From Deltaproteobacteria bacterium (GTDB lineage Bacteria; Desulfobacterota; Desulfomonilia; UBA1062), in NCBI GenBank assembly GCA_018433085.1, contig JAHDRW010000014.1:1-64000 (forward strand): a DNA stretch of 64,000 nt, written 5' to 3'. A program made the translations under genes and the position numbers. Below, piece by piece: positions 26,998 to 35,951 of the stretch. The notes under the pieces were generated by a model, which saw only the letters and a program-made list of their open reading frames with translations, ran no database searches and was not told where the DNA came from. Numbering within the stretch: position 1 is the stretch's first letter; every line of letters starts with the position of its first letter.

Positions 26998-27373
26998 ATG
27001 CGCGATCGGGGCTGCCTGCGTGCTCGTCCTTGCCCTGACGCTGTGCGCGGGATGCGGCAGAAAGCTTCCGCCGCTTCCTCCGGGAGCGCCCGACCCCGTG
27101 GAGCTGGTTTCGGCGGACCTTGAAGAAAATGCCGTGGTGGTGAAGGCCCGGTGCAACGTGCCGGGGAGCACGGTCACCCTCCTGGGAAAGCCCAAGGGCC
27201 TCTGCCCTTCCTGCACCGACGATCTGGTGCGCAAGGACGAGACATTCGTAGAAGAGGCGGGGACCGTCCGCCTGCGGGATACCGTCCCGGACTCGGCCTA
27301 CATGGTCTACCGGCTGGCCTTCCGGAAGGGCACCCTCGTCTGGATGACCGATGCGCAGGTCGTGAGGCGATAA
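26987..27373 (+). CDS. Small lipoprotein with LptM-like N-terminus
   Basis: A 128-residue protein starting at TTG 26987 inside the end of argH. An ATG at 26998 is in another frame, and no ATG in this frame precedes the hydrophobic segment. The signal peptide ends A-G-C-G (C23) and is followed by R-K-L-P-P-L-P-P. LptM (YifL) lipoproteins have the same C-G-x-K-G-P-x-x-P-P layout and are usually encoded next to lysA or dapF, as here. The remaining 90 residues, with a C-x2-C pair in L-C-P-S-C-T, form an extra domain I do not recognise. LptM assists maturation of the LPS-export protein LptD; whether this longer relative does is not known. Confidence 0.65.
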   Translation: MKSRCAIGAACVLVLALTLCAGCGRKLPPLPPGAPDPVELVSADLEENAVVVKARCNVPGSTVTLLGKPKGLCPSCTDDLVRKDETFVEEAGTVRLRDTVPDSAYMVYRLAFRKGTLVWMTDAQVVRR

Positions 27374-27433
27374 GGGAATAAGGGAGCCGGGGTGCTGAAA
27401 GCCCCATGGCTGAAAAAAACGAGGAGAGAAGGA

Positions 27434-28693
27434 ATGCACGATTTCGAGTACAGGCAGGGAAGGCTCCACTGCGGCGAGGTGCCGCTGGAGGAGATCGCGG
27501 AGAAGGTGGGCACCCCCTTCTACTGCTACAGCCTCCCCACCCTCCGCCGGCACATCGAAGCCTTCGAGGAGCCCCTTTCCGGCGTGGATCACCAGACCTG
27601 CTTTGCCATGAAGGCCAACGCGAACCTCGCCATATTGAGCTACATGGCGCACCGGGGCCTGGGTGCCGACGTGGTCTCGGGCGGCGATCTCTACCGGGCG
27701 CTCAAGGCGGGCATCCCGGGCGGGAAGATCGTGTACTCGGGGGTGGGCAAGACCGCGGGAGAGATCGACATGGCCATTCAGGCCGGGATCATGATGTTCA
27801 ATATCGAGAGCGCGCAGGAGCTCGAGGTGATCAACGAGCGCGCCGGGATGCTCGGCAGGAAGGCGCCGGTCTCCATCCGGGTCAACCCCGATGTGGACCC
27901 CATGACCCATCCCTACATCTCCACGGGTATGAAGGAAAACAAGTTCGGGATCGACGTGGAGGGATCCATGGCCCAGTACCTCAAGGCAAGGGACATGGAG
28001 CACATCGAGATCGTGGGCATCGACTGCCACATCGGCAGCCAGCTCACGGACGTAAGCCCCTTCATCGACGCGGTCGGGCGGCTCAAGATGCTCATCGCGC
28101 GGCTCAAAGACCACGGGATCGCGCTCGAGTACCTTGATCTCGGCGGAGGGCTCGGCATCACCTATTCGGACGAGGAGCCTCCCCATCCCCGCGATTATGC
28201 CCGGGCCGTGCTCGACGCGGTGGGGCCTCTGGGCCTGAAGGTGATATTCGAACCCGGCAGGGTGATCGTGGGCAATGCGGGCATCCTCGTCACCCGCGTG
28301 CTCTACCGCAAGCAAACCAAAAGCAAGACCTTTATCGTGGTGGACGCGGGGATGAGCGACCTCATCCGGCCGTCTCTGTACGGGGCCTACCACGACATCA
28401 GGCCGGTCGAGGAAAAGACCGGGGAGCGGGAGCAGGTGGACGTGGTGGGGCCTATATGCGAATCAGGGGATTTCCTGGCCAAGAACCGGGACCTCCCCAT
28501 ACTTATCCGGGATGACATGCTCGCGGTCATGAGCGCGGGGGCCTACGGGTTCACCATGGCGTCGAACTACAACTCGCGGCCCAAGCCGCCCGAGGTTCTG
28601 GTGGATGGTGCGCGGTATCATGTGGTATTAAACAGGCAGACCTACGAAGACCTGGTATCCGGGGAGACGGTCCCCGAGGAGATACTTGCGTAA
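27434..28693 (+). CDS. lysA: Diaminopimelate decarboxylase
   Basis: A 419-residue PLP enzyme of the alanine-racemase fold. ATG 27434 is chosen because AGGAG lies nine bases upstream; the open frame begins earlier. Marks: the PLP lysine in F-A-M-K-A-N, G-L-G-A-D-V-V-S-G-G-D, N-P-D-V-D-P, H-I-G-S-Q-L-T, G-G-G-L-G-I-T-Y and F-E-P-G-R. A late P-I-C-E-S-G-D region carries the Cys and Glu of the active site completed across the dimer. It makes lysine from meso-diaminopimelate. Confidence 0.97.
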   Translation: MHDFEYRQGRLHCGEVPLEEIAEKVGTPFYCYSLPTLRRHIEAFEEPLSGVDHQTCFAMKANANLAILSYMAHRGLGADVVSGGDLYRALKAGIPGGKIVYSGVGKTAGEIDMAIQAGIMMFNIESAQELEVINERAGMLGRKAPVSIRVNPDVDPMTHPYISTGMKENKFGIDVEGSMAQYLKARDMEHIEIVGIDCHIGSQLTDVSPFIDAVGRLKMLIARLKDHGIALEYLDLGGGLGITYSDEEPPHPRDYARAVLDAVGPLGLKVIFEPGRVIVGNAGILVTRVLYRKQTKSKTFIVVDAGMSDLIRPSLYGAYHDIRPVEEKTGEREQVDVVGPICESGDFLAKNRDLPILIRDDMLAVMSAGAYGFTMASNYNSRPKPPEVLVDGARYHVVLNRQTYEDLVSGETVPEEILA

Positions 28694-28706
28694 ACAGGGG
28701 GAACAG

Positions 28707-29582
28707 ATGTTTTCAGGAGCGATCGTTGCCATCGTCACACCATTCAGAGACGGGAAGATCGACGAGGAGGCCTTCCGGGATCTGATCAATTTCCAGATCG
28801 AGGCAGGCGTCTCGGGGATCGTCCCCTGCGGGACCACGGGAGAGTCTGCAACGCTCACCCACCAAGAGCACGAACGGGTGATCGACATCTGCGTGGCAGA
28901 GGTGGGAGGACGGGTCCCGGTGATCGCCGGAACCGGCTCCAATTCCACGGCAGAGGCCATACGCCTCACGAAGCATGCCAAGGAGGCGGGGGCGGACGCG
29001 GCCCTGCTCATCACGCCTTACTACAACAAGCCGACCCAGAAAGGGCTTTTCGAGCACTACGCCGCCGTGGCGGCCGCCTGCGACATCCCGCAGGTCCTCT
29101 ACAACGTTCCCGGCAGGACCGGGGTGAACATGGCGGTGGAAACCATTGTCTCACTGGCGAAGATCGACGTGATTGTGGGCATCAAGGAGGCCAGCGGCGA
29201 TCTCGTCAAGTGTTCCTACGTGGTCCGGGACACCCGTGACGACTTCTGCCTGCTCTCGGGCGAGGATGCCCTGAACCTTCCCATCCTCTGCGCGGGGGGG
29301 ACGGGCGCCATCTCGGTGACGGCCAACGTCGTGCCCGGGAAGCTCGCCGCCCTCATGAGGGCATGGTCCGCAGGCGACACTCGGACCGCGCAGCAGATCC
29401 ACTTCGATCTGCTGGAGATGAACGAGGCGATGTTCATAGAGACCAACCCCATCCCGGTCAAGACGGCGCTCGCGCTGATGGGCAAGGTCAGGGAGGAGTT
29501 CAAGCTGCCGTTGTGCACCATGGGCGAGGCGAACAGGGAGAGGCTCGCCCGGACCCTGGCGAAATACGGGTGCATCGGCTGA
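28707..29582 (+). CDS. dapA: 4-hydroxy-tetrahydrodipicolinate synthase
   Basis: A 291-residue TIM-barrel class I aldolase. ATG 28707 follows an AGGGGGA site. Marks: A-I-V-T-P-F near the N-terminus, G-T-T-G-E-S (pyruvate carboxylate binding), Y-Y-N-K-P-T-Q with the catalytic tyrosine, Y-N-V-P-G-R-T with the conserved Y-N-V-P, and the Schiff-base lysine in V-G-I-K-E-A-S-G-D. It condenses pyruvate with aspartate semialdehyde, the entry to lysine and diaminopimelate. Confidence 0.98.
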   Translation: MFSGAIVAIVTPFRDGKIDEEAFRDLINFQIEAGVSGIVPCGTTGESATLTHQEHERVIDICVAEVGGRVPVIAGTGSNSTAEAIRLTKHAKEAGADAALLITPYYNKPTQKGLFEHYAAVAAACDIPQVLYNVPGRTGVNMAVETIVSLAKIDVIVGIKEASGDLVKCSYVVRDTRDDFCLLSGEDALNLPILCAGGTGAISVTANVVPGKLAALMRAWSAGDTRTAQQIHFDLLEMNEAMFIETNPIPVKTALALMGKVREEFKLPLCTMGEANRERLARTLAKYGCIG

Positions 29583-29630
29583 GGCATATCGAAGAAGTAT
29601 CAAAGAAGAGATATTCTGGAGGATGATTCG

Positions 29631-30437
29631 ATGATCAGAACAGGTGTTACCGGGGCCGCGGGCAGAATGGGCTCTCTCATTATTCGTAGCGTGGTGGAAT
29701 CGGAGGACATGGAGATTGCCGGGGCGCTCGAGGTCCCCAGCCATCCCTGCATCGGCTCCGATGTGGGCGTCGTCATCGGCGGAGGACAGAGGGGAATCAG
29801 GATCAGCGATGCCCTGGAAGCCGCCTTTGAAACCACGGACGTGATCATTGACTTCTCCTTTCCCGAGGCCACCGTGAAGGCGGCCCGGTATGCCGCTTCC
29901 GCCGGCAAGGCCATGGTGATCGGGACCACCGGCTTCACGGACGACGAAACCGAGCAGATCCGCTCCTGTGCGCAGGACATCCCCATGGTCGCGGCGCCGA
30001 ACATGAGCATCGGTGTCAATGTCATGTTCAAGGTGGCCTCCCTGCTCACGAGCCTTCTGGGGGAAGACTACGATGTTGAGATCGTCGAGACCCACCACCG
30101 GCTCAAGAAGGACGCGCCCTCGGGCACGGCCATGGGGCTCGCCCGGGCCGTCGCACAGGCCAGGGGCGAGGAGCTCAGGGACCTGGCCCGCTATGAACGC
30201 CACGGGATGATCGGCCCCAGGCCCAAGGGCGAGATCGGCATCCAGACAGTCCGGGCAGGCGATATCGTGGGGGACCACACCGTGTACTTCGCGGGCAACA
30301 ACGAGCGTATCGAGATCACCCACCGCGCGCACACCAGACAGAACTTCGCCCAGGGAGCGATCCGCGCCGCCCGCTGGATCCAGGGCAAGGCCCCCGGGCT
30401 GTATACCATGATGGATGTGCTGGGGCTCGAGCCATGA
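29631..30437 (+). CDS. dapB: 4-hydroxy-tetrahydrodipicolinate reductase
   Basis: A 268-residue NAD(P)H-dependent reductase with G-A-A-G-R-M-G at the N-terminus, D-F-S-F-P-E-A, G-T-T-G-F, A-P-N-M-S-I-G-V-N and E-T-H-H-R-L-K-K-D-A-P-S-G-T-A, which holds the catalytic His and Lys. GGAGGAT precedes the start. It overlaps the next gene by four bases. The operon holds dapA, dapB and lysA but no dapD, dapL or dapF, so the middle steps are encoded elsewhere. Confidence 0.98.
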   Translation: MIRTGVTGAAGRMGSLIIRSVVESEDMEIAGALEVPSHPCIGSDVGVVIGGGQRGIRISDALEAAFETTDVIIDFSFPEATVKAARYAASAGKAMVIGTTGFTDDETEQIRSCAQDIPMVAAPNMSIGVNVMFKVASLLTSLLGEDYDVEIVETHHRLKKDAPSGTAMGLARAVAQARGEELRDLARYERHGMIGPRPKGEIGIQTVRAGDIVGDHTVYFAGNNERIEITHRAHTRQNFAQGAIRAARWIQGKAPGLYTMMDVLGLEP

Positions 30438-31177
30438 AGATCGGAAGGGGGATCGTGGCCGGGGGGAAGATAGTGCCCTTTGCCAGCGAAGACGGGCAGA
30501 TCTTTTTCGCATATGATCCTGACACCCGCGCAGTCGGGGAGGCGCTTGAGATCGAGCGCTTTGCCGCGCCCGTGATCCCGGGCAAGATCGTCGCCGTGGG
30601 GCTGAACTACCGGGACCACGCCCGTGAGATGGCGCTTGAGATCCCGAGCGAGCCCATCCTGTTCATGAAGCCCTCGACCGGCGTCATCGGCCCGGACGAG
30701 ACGATTCTCTACCCCGCCCAGTCCTCCCGGGTGGATTACGAGGCAGAGCTCGCCGTGGTAATCGGCACGACCTGCAGGGACGTGGATGCCGCGTCCGCCC
30801 CGGACTGTATCCTGGGATACACCTGCCTCAACGACGTGACCGCCCGGGACCTCCAGGCAAAGGACGGGCAGTGGACCCGCGCGAAATCATTCGACACCTT
30901 TGCGCCCATGGGGCCGTGGATCGTCACCGGTCTGGACGATCCCCACGATCTGGCCGTCACCGCGAGGCTCAACGGGGAGATCCGGCAGTCATCGAGCACG
31001 GCGAACCTGATATTCACGGTATTCGACCTCGTGGAGTTCGTCTCGCACATCATGACGCTCAATACCGGGGACGTCATTGCCACGGGCACCCCGTCGGGCG
31101 TCGGCCCCATGGAGCGCGGGGATGTCGTGGAGATCGAGATCAGCGGCATCGGAGTACTGAAGAACACGGTAGGATAA
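30434..31177 (+). CDS. Fumarylacetoacetate hydrolase (FAH) family protein
   Basis: A 247-residue member of the FAH superfamily, with I-V-A-V-G-L-N-Y-R-D-H at the domain start, F-M-K-P-S-T, the metal-binding acidic residues in D-Y-E-A-E-L-A-V-V-I-G, N-D-V-T-A-R-D-L-Q, G-P-W-I-V-T and G-T-P-S-G-V-G-P-M. Members act as hydrolases, decarboxylases or hydratases on 2-oxo acids such as oxaloacetate and acylpyruvates. In this operon a link to oxaloacetate or pyruvate metabolism around lysine synthesis is possible but unproven. It overlaps dapB by four bases. Confidence 0.88.
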   Translation: MKIGRGIVAGGKIVPFASEDGQIFFAYDPDTRAVGEALEIERFAAPVIPGKIVAVGLNYRDHAREMALEIPSEPILFMKPSTGVIGPDETILYPAQSSRVDYEAELAVVIGTTCRDVDAASAPDCILGYTCLNDVTARDLQAKDGQWTRAKSFDTFAPMGPWIVTGLDDPHDLAVTARLNGEIRQSSSTANLIFTVFDLVEFVSHIMTLNTGDVIATGTPSGVGPMERGDVVEIEISGIGVLKNTVG

Positions 31178-31179
31178 GC

Positions 31180-31668
31180 ATGAGAGGGTACCTATCGCTG
31201 GGCTCCAATCTCGGAGACAGGCGGTGTCGCCTCGAAACGGCGCTGGAAAAGCTCCGGCAGGCGGGCGTTCAGGTCTCGGCCGTGTCCCGGACCTATGAAA
31301 CCCGCGCCGTGGAAGTGAGCGGCCCCCAGGAGAACTACTTCAACCTGGTCGCCGCCGTCGATTATAGCGGATCGCCCCATGGTCTGCTCCGGATCTGCCG
31401 GCGGATAGAAGATGAGCTGGGAAGACAGCGGCCCTATCACCACGCACCCCGGACCATCGACATCGATATCCTGCTCCTGGAGGGGGTGCATCTGTCGACG
31501 CCCGATCTCGAAATTCCCCATCCGAAAATGGAGCATCGCGCATTTGTCATATTCCCGCTTTCCGAGGTCGCACCCGGTGTTGTATTACCCTCTGGAAGAG
31601 GTATAATAGAGGTAAAGAACAGCTTGCCCCATGACGAGATAGTAGGGGTGCTCGAAAAAACCCCATGA
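31180..31668 (+). CDS. folK: 2-amino-4-hydroxy-6-hydroxymethyldihydropteridine diphosphokinase
   Basis: A 162-residue protein at ATG 31180, two bases after the preceding stop. HPPK marks are clear: L-S-L-G-S-N-L-G-D-R, P-Q-E-N-Y-F-N-L-V, R-R-I-E-D-E-L-G-R, and A-P-R-T-I-D-I-D-I-L-L with the Mg-binding aspartates. The usual G-P-R is A-P-R here. It makes the pyrophosphorylated pterin for dihydropteroate synthesis in the folate pathway. It overlaps the next gene by four bases. Confidence 0.95.
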   Translation: MRGYLSLGSNLGDRRCRLETALEKLRQAGVQVSAVSRTYETRAVEVSGPQENYFNLVAAVDYSGSPHGLLRICRRIEDELGRQRPYHHAPRTIDIDILLLEGVHLSTPDLEIPHPKMEHRAFVIFPLSEVAPGVVLPSGRGIIEVKNSLPHDEIVGVLEKTP

Positions 31669-33185
31669 TGGACGAAAAACAGAAAAAAACGTGGAAGATT
31701 TTGATGGCGGATGACAACCGTCAGGTCAACGACGTGGTCAGGGAGACCCTGGCCGAGTACGGGTTCGAGGTGATCCAGGCCTTCGACGGCAAGCAGGCGT
31801 ACGCCGCCTTCGAAGAGAAGAAGCCCGACCTGGTCTTCCTCGACTACCTCATGCCCGAGATCGACGGTCTGGGCGTGCTCAAGAAGATCAAGCACAAGGA
31901 TCCCAACGCCTTCGTGGTCTTCATCACCGGCGAGGGCTCGGAGGATGTGGCGGTCCAGGCCATGAAGGCCGGTGCCAGCGACTACATCACTAAACCCCTT
32001 TCGCCGCCCGATCTCGTTCACGTGGCGAAGAAGCTCATCAGGGAGCACGAGATCCTGCTGGAGAACATCCGGCTCAAGAACCGGGGCGATGCATACAAGG
32101 ACTACATGGTGACCATCACCGAGACCATGGGAGAGGCGGTGATCACCATCGACCGCGCGGGCGCGGTCCAGTTCATGAACTCCATGGCCCGGAAATTCTG
32201 GGGCGGGCTGAGCGAGATGAAGAACAAGCCCGTTGACGTTCTCATCCCAGACCCGAGCGTGCATATCCTCCAGGATATCACGAAGGCGTTTTCCGGCGGG
32301 CTGGACCGCTTCGAGCAGGAGTACGCGTTCCGGAAGATCGACGGCAGCATCTTTTCCGGGCTCTTGAGCGCTTCCCCGCTGAAAAGCGAGAAGTACGCGG
32401 GGGGCACCGTGCTGGTGGTGAGAGACCTCACGGACATAGAAATGATGCGCAGGCAGATCATCAACGCGGAGAAGCTTGCCTCCCTGGGCAAGGTGGTGGA
32501 GGGGGTGGCCCACGAGATCCGGAACTCGCTTACCTCTCTCGGGGGTTTCTCCCGGCGGTTAAGCCGGTCCGTGGGGGAGAATTCCACGCAGAAGGTATAC
32601 GTGGACTATATCATCGAGGACGTCAAACGGCTCGAAGCCATGATCATGGACATCGAGGAGTACGTGAACTACACCAAGATCCACCGCCCAAACTTCGTAA
32701 AGACCGACATCCAGGAGGTCATCGACGAGGCGCTCATCAAGACCTTCGGATCGGGCAGGTTCAGCGGGGTGGCCTATGAGGTGAACATGCCCGAGCATCT
32801 CGAAGAGATCGAGGCGGATCACAGCTATCTGGTCGAGGCGTTCTGGCACCTGTTTGTCAATGCGTGCGAATCCATGCAGGGCAAGGGGGTTATGGAGATT
32901 ACCGTGAGCCTGCACCCCCAGTATCTCATCGTGGATGTCATCGATTCGGGCAAGGGTATTCCCAGCGACGAGATCAAGGACATCTTCAACCCGTTCTATA
33001 CCTCAAAGGTCCGTGGCGCAGGGCTCGGGCTCTCGAAGGTCTATATGATCATCGAGGAGCACGGCGGGTTTATCACCGTGAACAGCGCCGTGGGCAAGGG
33101 AACGAGGATCCGCGTGTTTCTCTCCCGCAAACATGCGGCCAAAGGGATGAGTATTCCGCCTGCCGATGCGAGCAACGGGCGTTGA
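31665..33185 (+). CDS. REC-PAS histidine kinase
   Basis: A 506-residue soluble protein starting inside the folK stop. Order: receiver domain (phosphoacceptor D60 in LVFLDYLMP), PAS domain (about 145-255), HisKA with H283 in GVAHEIRNSLTSLGGF, and a GHKL ATPase domain (D-S-G-K-G-I-P, G-A-G-L-G-L-S-K-V). A receiver in front of the kinase means it can be switched by another kinase. Placing a signalling protein at the end of an amino-acid and folate operon may only reflect operon growth; no target regulator is adjacent. Confidence 0.88.
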   Translation: MMDEKQKKTWKILMADDNRQVNDVVRETLAEYGFEVIQAFDGKQAYAAFEEKKPDLVFLDYLMPEIDGLGVLKKIKHKDPNAFVVFITGEGSEDVAVQAMKAGASDYITKPLSPPDLVHVAKKLIREHEILLENIRLKNRGDAYKDYMVTITETMGEAVITIDRAGAVQFMNSMARKFWGGLSEMKNKPVDVLIPDPSVHILQDITKAFSGGLDRFEQEYAFRKIDGSIFSGLLSASPLKSEKYAGGTVLVVRDLTDIEMMRRQIINAEKLASLGKVVEGVAHEIRNSLTSLGGFSRRLSRSVGENSTQKVYVDYIIEDVKRLEAMIMDIEEYVNYTKIHRPNFVKTDIQEVIDEALIKTFGSGRFSGVAYEVNMPEHLEEIEADHSYLVEAFWHLFVNACESMQGKGVMEITVSLHPQYLIVDVIDSGKGIPSDEIKDIFNPFYTSKVRGAGLGLSKVYMIIEEHGGFITVNSAVGKGTRIRVFLSRKHAAKGMSIPPADASNGR

Positions 33186-33248
33186 CGCCGGCAGGACGGA
33201 GAGGATGACGATCCCCTCGGTCGGGCGTAAGGGCTTATCCATCCGAGT

Positions 33249-33285
33249 CCTCCTTCGCGTCCGCGATTTCAGGACGAGAAGGAGG
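33249..33285. terminator. Hairpin after the arg-lys operon
   Basis: CTCCTTCGCGTCC (33250-33262) pairs with GGACGAGAAGGAG (33272-33284) with one mismatch and a 9-base loop; one more C-G pair closes it outside. It lies about 65 bases after the kinase stop and before the transglycosylase gene. There is no T-run, so it is a candidate rather than a certain terminator. Confidence 0.4.
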
Positions 33286-33388
33286 GAGTCCATTCTCCGT
33301 GGGCTTGCGACATAGGGCAAAAGAGGGTGTTTGCCCTTGATGGGCTCACACAATTGATGAAAAAATACTCCGTGACGATAAGAGTGTC

Positions 33389-34000
33389 ATGGTTTTCCGG
33401 AGGCATGGATTGGGAGATAAGGGCGGAACCCTCTGGAGGGGGGCCTTTTGCGTTGCGATTTCCCTGCTCGCGATGTGCGTCTCCCCGGCCTTGGCCGATA
33501 TTTACGTGAAGCGGCTCCCCGACGGCACCATGTGCTACTCGAACTTTCCCACAGGAAGCGACTGGGACTTATATATCAAAGAACGCACGTACGAGCCCCG
33601 TGCCCACTGCCGCAGGTCCGACTTCGACGGATTGATCCGGCGGATCGCCCTGAGCGAGGGTGTCGATCCGCAGCTTATCAGGGGCATCGTGCAGGTGGAA
33701 TCACAGTACAATCCCCGGGCAAGGTCTTCAAAGGGGGCGATGGGCCTCATGCAGCTCATGCCGGAGACCGCGACCCTCATGGGCATCCGGGACCCGTGGG
33801 ATCCGCAGGAGAACATCACCGCGGGAACGCGGTATTTCTCCTCCCTCATGAAGAGATACAGAGGAGACATCGCCAAGGCCCTGGCAGCCTACAACGCGGG
33901 ACCGGGGGCAGTGGACAGTTATAACGGAATTCCTCCCTACCAAGAGACGCGTGAGTATGTTAAGAATGTGCTTGCCATTCTCAACGGAGGGAGGAAGTGA
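33389..34000 (+). CDS. Lytic transglycosylase (SLT family), exported
   Basis: A 203-residue protein. A signal peptide (hydrophobic stretch about 19-35, cleavage after S-P-A-L-A) is followed by a short domain beginning D-I-Y-V-K-R-L-P-D-G-T-M-C-Y-S-N-F-P, then the SLT fold: catalytic Glu in V-Q-V-E-S-Q-Y-N-P, A-M-G-L-M-Q-L-M-P-E-T-A, and A-A-Y-N-A-G-P-G-A-V. It cleaves peptidoglycan to 1,6-anhydro products in the periplasm. The N-terminal stretch resembles the DUF4124-like segment often found before SLT domains. It ends six bases before pgsA. Confidence 0.9.
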   Translation: MVFRRHGLGDKGGTLWRGAFCVAISLLAMCVSPALADIYVKRLPDGTMCYSNFPTGSDWDLYIKERTYEPRAHCRRSDFDGLIRRIALSEGVDPQLIRGIVQVESQYNPRARSSKGAMGLMQLMPETATLMGIRDPWDPQENITAGTRYFSSLMKRYRGDIAKALAAYNAGPGAVDSYNGIPPYQETREYVKNVLAILNGGRK

Positions 34001-34006
34001 CCGGAA

Positions 34007-34546
34007 ATGAACATCGCAAACGCACTGACCATTTCGCGCATCGCCGTGGTGCCGGTCATTGCCGTACTGCTCTTCTTCGATAACCTTTCCACCTCTCTCG
34101 CCGCAGCGCTTCTCTTCACCGCGGCCACCATCACGGACTACCTCGACGGCTATTTCGCCCGGCGGATGAATATCGTCTCCGACCTGGGCAAGCTTCTCGA
34201 CCCCCTGGCCGACAAGCTGCTCATCGCCACCGTGCTCATCATGCTTATCCCCCTCGGCAGGGTTCCTGCCTGGATCGTCGCGGTCATCATCGCGCGCGAG
34301 CTCGCGGTGACCGGGGTGAGGGGCATGGCCTCGGACAAGCACGTGGTGATATCGGCGAGCTGGCTGGGCAAGTACAAAACCGCGTTTCAGTGCACCGCCG
34401 TCATCCCGCTGCTGGTTCACTATCCCATCCTGGGCCTGCAGTTTCAGGAGGCGGGCGAGTTCTTCCTGTGGATCGCGCTCTTTTTCACACTGTGGTCGGG
34501 CTGGGATTACATCGCGGCATATATCAGGGAGAACATCAGATCATAA
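34007..34546 (+). CDS. pgsA: CDP-diacylglycerol--glycerol-3-phosphate 3-phosphatidyltransferase
   Basis: A 179-residue membrane protein with several hydrophobic helices and the complete CDP-alcohol phosphotransferase motif: D-G-x2-A-R-x8-G-x3-D-x3-D, seen in Y-L-D-G-Y-F-A-R-R and G-K-L-L-D-P-L-A-D-K. It starts N-I-A-N-A-L-T-I-S-R, typical of PgsA. It makes phosphatidylglycerol phosphate for membrane synthesis. Confidence 0.95.
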   Translation: MNIANALTISRIAVVPVIAVLLFFDNLSTSLAAALLFTAATITDYLDGYFARRMNIVSDLGKLLDPLADKLLIATVLIMLIPLGRVPAWIVAVIIARELAVTGVRGMASDKHVVISASWLGKYKTAFQCTAVIPLLVHYPILGLQFQEAGEFFLWIALFFTLWSGWDYIAAYIRENIRS

Positions 34547-34552
34547 AAAGAA

Positions 34553-34589
34553 AGCCGGGAGAAGACCGTCAACCGGAATTCCCCCGGCT
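34553..34589. terminator. Weak hairpin between convergent pgsA and ABC-binding-protein genes
   Basis: AGCCGGG (34553-34559) and CCCGGCT (34583-34589) can pair around a 23-base loop just after the pgsA stop. The loop is long and no T-run follows; listed because of its position between convergent genes. Confidence 0.3.
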
Positions 34590-34644
34590 CCCTCGTTCCG
34601 GAATTCGCTGTGAGCAGGCAGTGCTGCGGTAATTTCCGCCGGTG

Positions 34645-35658
34645 TCACTTCCGCTCGGAGGTGACCTCCTTGGCGATCTGCAGAATCTCCATGGGCAGAT
34701 CGATCCCCATCTTGTTTGATACCTCGAGGTCCACCAGGATGGTGAGGTCGTCCTGCATCAGGATCGGCAGTGACTCCGGAGCGGAGCCTTCCTTGAGGAT
34801 CTTCACCGCCTGGGTTCCCGAAAGGGCGCCGATTCGCTTGAACTCGGAGCCGACATAGAGGACGGCCCCGGAGAATCCCACGTGGCAATAGCAGACCAGG
34901 GGGATCTTCTTGGGATGGATGACCGACATGAGTTCGGTGGTCGGCTGGTAGTCCCTCAGGGCATAGTACGCGTCGATGGGAACGCCGAAGGCCTGTACGC
35001 CCTGGTCGATGAGCTCCCGGGCCGCGGCCACCGGGCTGTCGGACTTGCCCACCTCCTTGCTCAGGATCGTGATGCCTAAAGTCGCCGCCTTTGCCGTGGC
35101 CTCCTGGACAAAGGCAACCGCGTTGTCGTCGTCGCTGTGGACGATCCCCATCTTGGTGAGGTTCGGCAGGGCCAGCCTGGTGATCTTGAAGGCATTGATC
35201 GGGTCCAGATAGAGCGATGCCCCGGTGAACCCCGGCCCGGCCTGGCTCACCGACGCGCACCCGATCGCCTGGGGAACGGCCACGGCGGTGAAGACCACCG
35301 GGATACCGGCGCTGACGAGCTTGTCCTTACTGTACTTGGTGGCAGGCGAGCTGATGGTGAGCACGAGGTCGGGGTTGGACGCCACGATGTCCGATACCGC
35401 GCCCTTGATCTTCATGAGGATGCCGACCTTTTTCCACAGGCCCGCATCGGCGTCGGCATCGATGATGCGCCGGTTGATGACGAGGTTCTGCCCCTCGATG
35501 ATGCCGTTTTCAGCCAGCTCTTCCACGAAGCCCTCGTACGCCCAGTCGAACGGGTTGATTTTGGAGACCTGAAGCACCTCTATGCGGTAGGAGTCCTGAG
35601 CGCATACCGGCGTGCCGGACATGAGAAGCACCAATAAAAAGAACATATATTTTTTCAT
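34645..35658 (-). CDS. ABC-type substrate-binding protein (ABC_sub_bind family)
   Basis: A 337-residue exported protein. ATG 35658 is chosen because AAGGAGGG lies five bases upstream and a signal peptide (K-K-Y-M-F-F-L-L-V-L-L, cleaved after V-C-A) follows directly; the open frame runs further back to 35733. The fold pattern is periplasmic-binding-protein type I: I-E-V-L-Q-V-S-K, A-S-N-P-D-L-V-L-T-I, I-P-V-V-F-T-A-V and F-T-G-A-S-L-Y. The ABC_sub_bind family includes tryptophan- and sugar-related binders, but here no permease or ATPase gene is adjacent. The ligand is unknown; such orphans may also serve as sensors. Confidence 0.82.
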   Translation of the reverse strand: MKKYMFFLLVLLMSGTPVCAQDSYRIEVLQVSKINPFDWAYEGFVEELAENGIIEGQNLVINRRIIDADADAGLWKKVGILMKIKGAVSDIVASNPDLVLTISSPATKYSKDKLVSAGIPVVFTAVAVPQAIGCASVSQAGPGFTGASLYLDPINAFKITRLALPNLTKMGIVHSDDDNAVAFVQEATAKAATLGITILSKEVGKSDSPVAAARELIDQGVQAFGVPIDAYYALRDYQPTTELMSVIHPKKIPLVCYCHVGFSGAVLYVGSEFKRIGALSGTQAVKILKEGSAPESLPILMQDDLTILVDLEVSNKMGIDLPMEILQIAKEVTSERK

Positions 35659-35951
35659 AAAAACCCTCCTTCGAAGCAACGTTTTATCAATGAATCTCGT
35701 TCTTCCCTTACTGAAAAGAACGCACCTGTTCATGATAGAGCATGGGATCGCGGTTTATGATTCATCATAAAAGAATCGTCGAATCAATATGTTCACATTA
35801 CTTTAACCTTTCGGCACAGGGAGCGGTCTGCATGAGGATAAAACCGGGCAGGACGTGATAGCGGGGTGAATACGGAGCCGTAGGGACGTTGTCATTGGTG
35901 AATCCGGGAGAGAAAATCCTTCCTCGAGCAACACCCCCACTCCCTGCCGGT

